Notes under the pieces: generated by a model
What the model was told of the DNA's origin: nothing
Seen by the model: only the letters and a program-made list of their open reading frames with translations
Databases searched by the model: none
Made by a program: the position numbers and the translations under genes
Shown: positions 55,587 through 64,000 of the stretch, one piece after another
How the letters are laid out: every line of letters begins with the position of its first letter
Numbering within the stretch: position 1 is the first letter of the stretch
NCBI GenBank assembly: GCA_030411725.1
Contig: MU839831.1
Span: 868,001-932,000 of the forward strand
Source of the DNA: Echria macrotheca
Taxonomy: Eukaryota; Ascomycota; Sordariomycetes; Sordariales; Schizotheciaceae
Direction: 5' to 3'
DNA length: 64,000 bases

Positions 55587-57576
55587 ATGGGTTTCTTCTG
55601 GTCACGATCGAAGAAGGCGAAGAAGGATGCTCCATCGTCGTCAAGGGACGTTCAGAAATGGGCTCCGCCGCCGTACAAGCAACGACCACCGCCAGGTCAT
55701 GACTGGCGTGACCCCTATTTATTACCACCTCCCCAACCCATCGGCCTCCTCCCTCCGCCGCCGGGATGGGTACCGCAGTCCCCGCCCCAGTATCAACAAC
55801 CCAATCCCTATGCTGCCCCCATCGTGGTAAACCAGCACCACTACTACCTCGGGCCGGCACCCCCTTCTCCGCATGGCGAGCAACCTAGCATGAGCCCTCC
55901 GAGCAAGTTGAATCTGGGGTCGGTGCTCGACCTGGCCAAGGAGATGTGCCCGGGGAACGGCATACTACAATCGTTGGACAACAATATGCCCGGTTTGCAA
56001 GAATGCGGAACGCAGCTCATCAACCAGACGGCTGCCCTTGTCGACCAAATATCCGACCGCTTCAATAATGTCATGACGCTGATCGACGAAGACCGCTATG
56101 TCGGCAACGAGAAAGATCTCTTCGTCTGGCAGCCGGGCCAGTCTCCCGCGCACCACCCAATGTCCGTTGCGGTGGCAAATGATCGGTCGGCACCCAAGGC
56201 AAAACCAAAGCCACGTCCAAGGGACCAGCCAAAGGGCCAAACCACAGCCGTCGCCGCCTCTGTCATTTCCGGCAACTTCTTCGCCAAGGTCGAGTTGTAT
56301 GGGAACTCCAAGCTCCCGATGGACCTGCCTCCTCTCAGACTGTATGTAACCCGCTTTCCCGTCTCTGTCTAACGCTGACCGGTTTAGTTACATTCCCACA
56401 TACCCGCTCCTTTGTCTTGCGGCGCAATACTCTGAGCGCGCATATGAGAAGCCAGTCGGCTCCGAGAGACATGCACATGTCGACGCGGACTGGAAAACGG
56501 GCTCCAAGGCCATGGTCATCAAATCCGTGCCGATGGATTACATGAACACAATTGTCTTTGCCATTCGCGGGACAGCTACCTTTATGGACTGGGCTGTGAA
56601 TCTGAACACAGCCCCGACATCGCCGTTTGGCTTTCTTGTAAGTCTTGTCGAGCCCAGAGTTGGTGGGAGATGCTAACACTTTCAGGATGATGCCGGCAAT
56701 CTCTGCCACAGCGGCTTCCTGGGCGTCGCACGCAAGATGGTGACACCGGTGGCGCGGCGACTACGCCAGTTACTCGAAGAGGACCCGAACAGGTCTAATT
56801 ACTCTCTGCTCATTACGGGACACAGCGCGGGTGGCGCCGTTGCAGCCCTGTTGTACAGCCACATGCTCGCGACCTCGAAAGCGGCCATGAGCGAGCTGAA
56901 CGCCATTGCCGGGCGGTTCAAGCGGATTCATTGCATCACGTTTGGCACTCCACCGGTCAGCCTGATCCCTCTGTCGAAGCCCGACGACGTTGAGGCCCGG
57001 CCGCATCTCAAAAAGAGTTTGTTCCTGAGTTTCCTCAACGAGGGAGACCCGGTGGCGAGAGCGGACAAGGCGTACGTCAAGAGTCTGCTTGAGCTCTTTG
57101 CCACGCCGGCTCCGGGATCCGATGCGAACAAGAAGGCTGTCAGTACCTTGACTACCAGCGGGGCGACCAAGAAAAAGGAGCCCAAAGAAAAGGGGTCCAA
57201 GTCTTCATTGGGTTCGTCGAAATCCAGCGGGAGCAAATCGTCCAAGTCGTCAAAGACGGCAAGTCCGGGACACAGCAGTGGTCACGGCAGCAGTAGCAGC
57301 CGAAGCAAGACCCCGGCTCCTGTGTGGCATCTGCCTCCCAGCACGCTGAGCAGCGCGGGCCGTATCGTGGTGTTGAGGTCCGGTGATCCGAAGGCGCGAC
57401 TAAAGGGGAAGAAGACGGTAGAGGAGCGGCTAAACGAGGGCGTGGTGGCGCATATTGCGACGGACGAGCAGCTGCGCAAGGTGATCTGGGGCGACCCGGT
57501 GTGCCATGTCATGAGGCTGTACTCGGGGCGCATCGAGACGCTGGCGGTGGGCGCCGTGACGGCGAGGGGGTATTGA
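55587..57576 (+). CDS. Class 3 lipase (alpha/beta hydrolase) with Pro-rich N-terminus
   Basis: Exons 55587-56341, 56388-56637 and 56686-57576; 631 aa. The ATG (MGFFWSRSKKAKKD) has a good context and starts a Gly2-containing basic N-terminus that could be N-myristoylated (inference). Residues 25-105 are Pro/Tyr/Gln-rich. The Lipase_3 domain begins about residue 252: LYIPTYPLLCLAAQYSERAY, then IVFAIRGTATFMDWAVNL (oxyanion region), HSGFLGVA, nucleophile Ser382 in LLITGHSAGGAV, and HCITFGTPPVSL with FLNEGDPVARADKAYVK (probable acid). A Ser/Lys-rich insert (about 490-545) separates this from the end (VCHVMRLYSGRIETLAV). There is no signal peptide, so it is probably an intracellular, membrane-associated lipase. 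The substrate is unknown. Confidence 0.93.
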
Positions 57577-58393
57577 TTTCTCATGACGGTTTATGACCTT
57601 GATGATTGATGAATTGGCATCTGACGCGGCAAAAGTGGAAACAGTCCACGTTTTTTCGAATATGTCGCTTTATGACCTGGAGTTTTTTTGGCTTTGGATT
57701 TTTAGGGGAGGGGAGATTTGTACTGGCATGATGATACCATGATCGGATCTCTCATTTTTGGTTTCATTTGTGGAAGAGGGGAATATACATTTTTGAACGC
57801 AGTTCGAGCCGTGCTCTTGATGTTGGTGATGGTGAATTGTGTCTAAGTCAGTATCTCTGTAGTTGCCTTTTGGGGGCAGTTTGGGAGTTGAAAACTCCAG
57901 CCCGTGAACGATTGTTAGGCTCATACCTTGCTCAGGGGTTGGGGAGCTGCTGTAAACAACCTCGACGGGGCACAACTTTGACGATAAATGGTATTTTTTT
58001 TGCATTCCCAAAGTCCTTTGGATAATTGAACCCAAGGGATATCGGAAAGACATCTGTCACCGGAGAATTGCTGTCGTTTTGCACTTGGCGCATGTTAACT
58101 AGGAAGTACCGACCGGACAATTAATCATGAGAGTGGCCGCATCTCGGCGGCCAAGCGGCCCAGCGGCCCAGTAAGCCCAGCAGCGGGGGGTGGGGTGGGG
58201 GGAGGGGGGACCGATGACGGACGGACGGGGATGACCCCTTGTCGGAGGGGTGCATCTCAACCACAACAACCCCGCTACGCCAGAAGCTACCCCGCCAACA
58301 TTGAACTGTTTTAACAGTGCCAACAACTTTTTTTTCTTTCTGTTCGGTCCAAGATTATACCGTAAAGCGAATTTGTCGCAAAGAAAAAAAAAC
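57577..58393. other. Intergenic region, lipase 3' end / DUF89 gene promoter
   Basis: A 0.8-kb spacer with T-rich 3' UTR-like sequence on the left, a G-rich run (58182-58210) and an A-rich leader directly before the next ATG. No gene seen. Confidence 0.55.
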
Positions 58394-60173
58394 ATGGAGT
58401 ACGAGACAAAGACCCGTACGTTTTTGCACACACACACTCTGTACCTATGGAATTAGTGTTTGTTTGACGACCTAAAACAGCCGCATACTCGACCGGCGAC
58501 CCGAACTCGTTTGCGTGGACGACCGCGAGGAAGAGGTGGCCAATTATTATTGTACAGTCCTTTTTTCTTCTTCTTTCTTCTCTCCCTCTTCCCTTGTATA
58601 TATCTGGGCCTGGGGAGCTAATAATGTTCGTGAGGGACACAGACGCAAGCAATCGACGACGCCTACCGTACCGTATCAGCCTGCGACGAGGCCGAGAAGC
58701 GCGAGGAGGGAAAGAAGATTGTCGAGGATCTTGCGAAGCTGAAGTATGAGGTGCAGCATGATAGGGCATTGACGTATGGATATTATCTTCTTTTTCCTTT
58801 TCTTGAAGGGAACCGAGAGTGCTGAACTGTGGGACAAATGAACAAAACAGACCGATCAGGGACGATGGATATCCCGACGTGGCCATCTACAACTCGGAGC
58901 TCGAGAAGCTGGGGAACCCGACTTGGTTGAATGTCTCGTGGCTTTACTCGGAGTGTTATCTCTTCCGGTATGTATTTTTCTTTCCCTATGCCCCTTTGGG
59001 GAGGTGATGCTAAGGTTGTGAAAGACGGATGAACACCTCCTTCAGCCTCTCGCAGCACTGGAAGAACTACGACGTCTTTGCGCGCCAAAAGATCAAGACC
59101 TTTCGTTCCTCGCGACCGGCCGTCCTCGAGCTCGCCGCGCGGTACAAAGAGCTCGTCGGGCAGCTGCGGTCGCCGTCCCATGCGGCCGCGGGCGACGACA
59201 AGGCCGACCGGATTTTGTTCATGGAGATGTGCGAGATCTGTCTGTGGGGCAACGCGACTGACCTCTCGCTGCTGACGAGCCTGACGTACGAGGATATCCA
59301 GAAGCTGCAGGGCGCCGAGGCGCGCAAGAAGGCCGAGGCGAATATTCTCGTCAACGACTTGCCGGCGGCGTTCTCGCTGCTGCTGGCGGCCAAGAAGGAG
59401 GGTCGAGCCGAGAGGCGGGTTGATATTGTTCTCGACAACGCCGGGTTTGAGTTGTACGTCGATCTGATCCTCGCGGGTTATCTGCTGTCGGCTGGCTTGG
59501 CGACGCATGTTGTGCTGCACCCAAAGTCGATCCCGTGGTTTGTGTCGGACGTACTGCCGAGTGACTTTGCGTCGTTGCTGAATGCGCTCGCACGCCCGCG
59601 CGATTTTTATGAGACGCCGACGGAGGATGATGAGCTACAGGGGACGACGCCGGCGAAGCTTACGGAGAAGGAGGTGGGAGAGCTGGAGTTTTTGTTTGCC
59701 GAGTGGAGTACGTTTCATGCTGAGGGACAGCTGGTGCTTCGGCCGAACCGGTTCTGGACGCATCCGGGGAGCTTCTGGCGGCTTCCGCATGAGGATAAGG
59801 AGTTGTTTGAAGATCTGAAGACGAGTGAGCTTGTCGTGTTCAAGGGGGATCTGAACTACAGGAAACTGGTTGGCGATGTGAGTTTTTGCTCTCTGCATTT
59901 TGTGAAGCGACGGAGAGGGAAAAGACTGATATCACATAGGCGAACTGGGATCCGACGACACCGTTTACTACAGCTATTGGGCCGCTTGGACCGGGCTCGG
60001 GGGTTAATGTGCTGGCGCTGCGGACGTGCAAGGCTGATGTCGTGGTTGGGCTAGAGCCGGGGGTGGATGAGAGGTTGAAGAAGGAGACGGAAGACGGGGG
60101 CGGAGACTCCGGCGCGAGGAAGTGGGCGTGGAATGGCAAGTGGGCTGTTGTTTCGTTTTCTGGGGGGAAGTAA
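58394..60173 (+). CDS. DUF89/ARMT1-family metal-dependent phosphatase (yeast YMR027W-like)
   Basis: Six exons: 58394-58415, 58481-58551, 58643-58773, 58851-58967, 59025-59877, 59940-60173; 475 aa. Spliced product starts MEYETKTPAYSTGDPNSFAW, then RWPIIITQAIDDAYRTVS, KKIVEDLAKLKYEVQHDRAL, DDGYPDVAIYNSELEKLGNPTWLNVSWLYSECYLFRR and FSLSQHWKNYDVFARQKI. The metal-site block LDNAGFELYVDLILA contains Asp251 and Asn252, and the C-terminal KWAWNGKWAVVSF is family-typical. DUF89 proteins are Mn/Ni-dependent phosphatases thought to clear damaged sugar phosphates such as fructose 1-phosphate; the human relative ARMT1 was also proposed as a carboxyl methyltransferase. All five introns are needed to recover conserved blocks. 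The start is the only ATG that splices into the conserved frame. Confidence 0.95.
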
Positions 60174-63100
60174 CTCTCTAGACTGGGGAGGCGAGCATTA
60201 GAATATGGTATTGCTTGATACAAGGGTAGAGGGTATATCACGTCTATTCCGACCTGGTTTTATTGTACCGGGACGCTTGATGTGCTCTGTTAGGTCTTGC
60301 AAAAGACTCGAGCTTGAACGATGTACACCTAGCAGCAGTTTGGGAGCTCACTGGGTTGGTTACTGCTAGGTCCCGTAATAGACATGGTGTGTAAACTCGA
60401 GAACGTAGCGAGGAGGAAAGGGTTCCCCTCAGGGCGCCCCCGGTCTATCACGGGACTGACTGTATGGTAGAGGAGAACGAGTCCGCGAGACCTGATCCCC
60501 GGCGAGGCCGTCTCAGACCGTCGGCCGGTCGTAAATACGACGTCGGGGGCCGGACCCCTCCTAACTGGGAGACAACTGCTCTGGTCAAGTACCTTTGGGA
60601 TCAGTTTCCGACTATTCACGGCGGAGTACTCGACACTTGGCCCAATGTGCTTCACTGCCATGAGTTTGGACCCTAGCTGGATATGTTACGATCCTATACG
60701 AAATAGCTGTAGAAAACTGTTTAATTCGGTACCAGTACTGATACGCTAAATAATGGTTATAAGGTTATATACGCTATCTCGTTCAAGTTGGCAGCTCCCT
60801 TGCCGCTTAAAGTCTCTCCTCTAGGAAAAAGGAGAAATCGCGTTTCAAGTAGGGCTCGATACGTGGAAAGGCCAAGGATGCAGAACTGCATAAGAAGATA
60901 AGCAGGATCTTCAGTAGTGTCAAAAAGAAGACAAAGTGCCTAGGCGTATTGAAAAAGAGGACCGCGCTGTGTAGCATGATTCATACATAGTATTAGACTG
61001 TATTGTCCTCGCTCGGCGCAGATGGTCAAACTGTTACTTTGTCTTTTTGTATGTATGTATGTGCTGCGTTTGAAAGTTGGAATTGCAAACGTCGGTAGGA
61101 TATAAGATTGTGAGATCTGATGTGTGTGATTATCGAGCTAGCGGCGTACAATACATCAGAGTCTGTGTTCACTGTTGGCGGATCATCTATGGACTCTGTT
61201 TTGAATCTACGCCTAAGGGATTCGATATCTGTACCTGGTGATGTTTACTCAGAGAATTGATTCTGACATACACATAAGGTGACACTGGATGGGTGGTGAC
61301 ATGGCGATGATGTTTGATATTGCTTCTTGTTTCTGGTGAGCAGCTCGCGATACGGGGTTGGGGGGGGAACAGACAAGATTGAGGCAGATGGATGTGTGTA
61401 ATGTGCAATGTGTATGTATGTGTGTGTGTATACGTGTGGTGCCGCAGGAGCATGTGGACGCAAGCTTGCTTGATACCTACTTGAGATGATCGGCTGGGAG
61501 GAGGGCATCCGCACCCAGATTTCCTCCCTTCTTCCCACTTCTGCCCCCCCTTTCTGCGTGGGCGTGATGCACGGGTGTTGGCTCCTCGTGCTGATTCCCC
61601 TTAACGGATGACCCCCAGCAGAATAAGCAACGGACCCGGCTATCTAGACTTACACCCTGGCTAACCTTCACCCTCTATCCCCACGCCGTTACGCAGGCAG
61701 GACCTGACCGATGTGAGATGCAGCATCCTGCAAGCAATGACACCCCTACAGTCCACTACACCTACCTAAGGTTTCTAAGCAGGATCTAGGTAGATCCATG
61801 AAACCCCATGACCAAGACGAGGTCACCCGCCTAATCTGAAGTCATTTGAAAAGCTCAGGGGTAGGTGCTCGATCGGGCACACCGCTTTCTCCCCCGCGTT
61901 GCCTCCCATCCTGACCCAATGATTCCTCAGCATTCCTAGACAAGTTAATCAAATATAAGCCTCGGACTATGTCTTGTATGTCTGTGTAGTGACACTGTGT
62001 TAGAGGGCGGTGCTTCCCTGGACTGTCCAATATGAGGTACGTAGGGCGGCGATGTGTGCGTCAGCTATGTCTGTGGCAAGATGTGGCCTGGAAGACGTAG
62101 GAGCATGCGTGCCAACGGGCCCTCCTTTGATTCGCAGACGTTTCGTTACCGAGTACTTGAAATTCCAGGGATGACAACGCAGGCTCTTCATTACCGAGTA
62201 CCTGGTATATATGCCCAGACTCCCAGAAGACTGGCATGAAGAGACGGTATGTGGGTTCCGAGGGCTGCTTGACAACCGGAGAGACTTCAAGCCAAACTCC
62301 GTCCCCGTACGAACCCAGCAAAACTCGGCCGGGAGTCGGCTGCATGTTTCGCGAACCGACATATCCAGATCATCTGCACAGCTGCAGCAAGCCAACAGAC
62401 ATCTGACACTGCCCAGCCAGAGTCAACAGAGGGGATTGGAAGAGACCCGAAAAAGCGGCAGTCCCCAGACTCCCCGGGTAGTACTGAAAAGCTGCCTGCG
62501 TCTAGTGGCATTGATTGGAGAGATGCAGCACGGGCAGGTGCATCACTGACACCAGACTGCAGAAATGTGTTTAGCTTGTGTCGACACTCGACGCCCCGGA
62601 CAAAACTCACCGCAACATTCCGGACCTGAGCTCCAGCTTGCACTGACCCCGTGTTGTTTTGATCCACGAGTTGCTATTTCAAAGATATGACCCGCGATAC
62701 GAACGTATCGCGATCGGACGTCCAGCTCGAGAACTGAGACTCTCCGGCTGTGTAATTTCCTGCGTCGTATCGGACGCCGCCTCGAGATCATTGCCATTGT
62801 GTCGCTAAGAAACTGTGCTGTGAGGGAGGGCCCCTTTTTGTCCTGCCATCGACATGAGCTGGAGGCCGCTTGTTGGGGTACTGCAGAGGACTTTTCGTAT
62901 GTCTCAAGAGACTATTTCGAGGACCGCGCCTCATGTCTCAGCCACAGCCTTCAGTTATCAAGTGCCACGGGGCCCGTATCCCTCCGAACGACTGCTACCC
63001 TGAATGGTGGAAGGTTAGCCACAAATTCTCTTGCCACATGTTTACTCGTACTGTCTTGGGTATGGTAGCCGCATTCCGCAACATGTCGCGTGGCAACTGC

Positions 63101-64000
63101 GTGATGCGGCTCGTGAGGAGGTCTCCACCTGATACACTTTGGAAGGTCAAACGTTGGTTTAAAGGTAGTAGGTAGAGTAGATGCTGACCCCTGTTCTTCG
63201 TAAACGGCATATCGATGGTGCTAGTATCAATCATTGCCGGCTATATTGGCAACCAAGAATAGACGGAAGAAATCAAATACATGAAACCTCGATGATCGAC
63301 TCTTATTCCGCTGTTATTCTGGGAAAGCGGAAAACTCTGATGAGAGCCCGGTTATGTTGGGCGGCAACAATGGGAAAAAACAAGCGACTGGCAGCATAGC
63401 GTTCGCGGTAGAGAGGGTCGGCTGAGACAAGGCTGAAGCTTTATCAGCAGAATCATGCCATAGTGCGTCATAGGGGGAAGGGGGGTCGAGAAAGGATGCC
63501 AAGAGGAAGAAATATACCGCCTGTGCTCCCGCTCCAAGCTACCGGTGGAGAATAAAAAACGCCGACGTGATACTGGCCCTGGTCTAGAGGGTGAGTGGAG
63601 GGGGGGTCTCGTCGTCCTGAGCGGTTGTGACAGCCAGCGTCTGTGATGTCAGACCCATGCGTTCCCCACGTTTTTGTCTCCTAATGTTGCCTGTTTTCGA
63701 TGATCCGCCCCAGGGTCCCTTGGAGGGTGGCCCGGACGGGCAAGTGTCAGAGGGTCGAGAAGGCGCACAGGCGCTCGGCTGGGGCCGACAGAAAGCAGGA
63801 GGAAGAAGCTAAGACATCAAAATCCCGGCCGTTTTATGCGGCGGGAAACGAGCGGGCAGACGAAGCAATGAGCGGCGAGGGATCGATGGCGAGTGGGGAT
63901 GATGAACGGGCGGTTTGGACGTGTTTTTCGGCCTGGTCGGTCTCAGACTCTAACAGCGGGCTTCAGCTCCCTGCTGCCTGTGTCTCTTGATTCATCCGGC
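60174..64000. other. 3.8-kb region with no supported gene
   Basis: No exon chain or RNA gene is recognisable on either strand up to the window edge. Short frames (60464-60676 plus, 62287-62667 minus, 63700-63990 plus) give unfamiliar peptides. About 60680-61080 is AT-richer and looks like decayed sequence. A near-perfect palindrome lies at 62693-62712. The right end could include the promoter or leader of a gene beyond the window. Confidence 0.5.
62693..62712. repeat. Inverted repeat, 9-bp arms, 2-nt loop
   Basis: CGCGATACG (62693-62701), AA, CGTATCGCG (62704-62712): perfect arms in otherwise gene-free DNA. Possible binding site for a dimeric protein; no adjacent gene is identified. Confidence 0.8.

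Overview
The window looks like nuclear DNA of a filamentous ascomycete, most likely a Sordariomycete. Most genes carry short spliceosomal introns (about 45-85 nt, one about 190 nt) with GT/AG ends and CTRAC-type branch sites. Coding third positions are GC-rich, gene-free spacers are long and full of microsatellites, and the gene content is typical of Pezizomycotina (AcrB, kinesin-14 KlpA, FHIP, CFEM and cerato-platanin proteins). I saw no operons, CRISPR arrays, prophage, tRNA or rRNA. All gene models were joined by hand from the sequence; every multi-exon model below closes in frame, but none is confirmed by transcripts.

Layout. 1-270 (-): N-terminus of a Vps66/LOA1-type acyltransferase, cut by the window edge. 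1183-4394 (+): kinesin-14. 7146-7622 (-): doubtful SR-like ORF. 7753-8249 (-): small conserved fungal protein. 11845-14038 (-): Zn2Cys6 transcription factor with about 4.2 kb of gene-free DNA upstream. 18247-19183 (-): RNase T2. 19696-20616 (+): phospholipase/carboxylesterase-type hydrolase. 20777-21261 (-): cerato-platanin. 23566-24441 (-) and 25234-26877 (-): stand-alone thioesterase and FAD aromatic hydroxylase, a same-strand pair with tailoring-enzyme character. 28232-29182 (+): fungal protein of unknown function. 31455-33808 (-): Ccr4 deadenylase. 37254-39248 (+): SAM methyltransferase. 39812-40407 (-): LYR-motif protein of the ETFRF1/LYRM5 type. 42833-43825 (-): mitochondrial-looking hotdog thioesterase. 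45158-48070 (+): AcrB. 49824-50439 (+): GPI-type CFEM protein. 50990-54013 (-): FHIP, the dynein/Hook-linked endosome adaptor. 55587-57576 (+): class 3 lipase. 58394-60173 (+): DUF89 phosphatase. 60174-64000: no gene seen.

How the genes relate. Most are unlinked housekeeping or trafficking genes: kinesin-14 and FHIP act in microtubule transport, Ccr4 in mRNA decay, and the LYR protein probably on mitochondrial electron-transfer flavoprotein. Two small secreted cysteine-rich proteins (cerato-platanin, CFEM) and a probably secreted or vacuolar RNase T2 point to a fungus that interacts with its surroundings or a host. The accessory-looking segment is about 21.3-29.2 kb: thioesterase, FAD hydroxylase, an unknown protein and a sharply defined promoter (CCAAT, perfect 20-bp palindrome, TATA) with no PKS or NRPS nearby. 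Several genes begin with first exons of only 9-31 nt, so simple ORF scanning misses their true starts.
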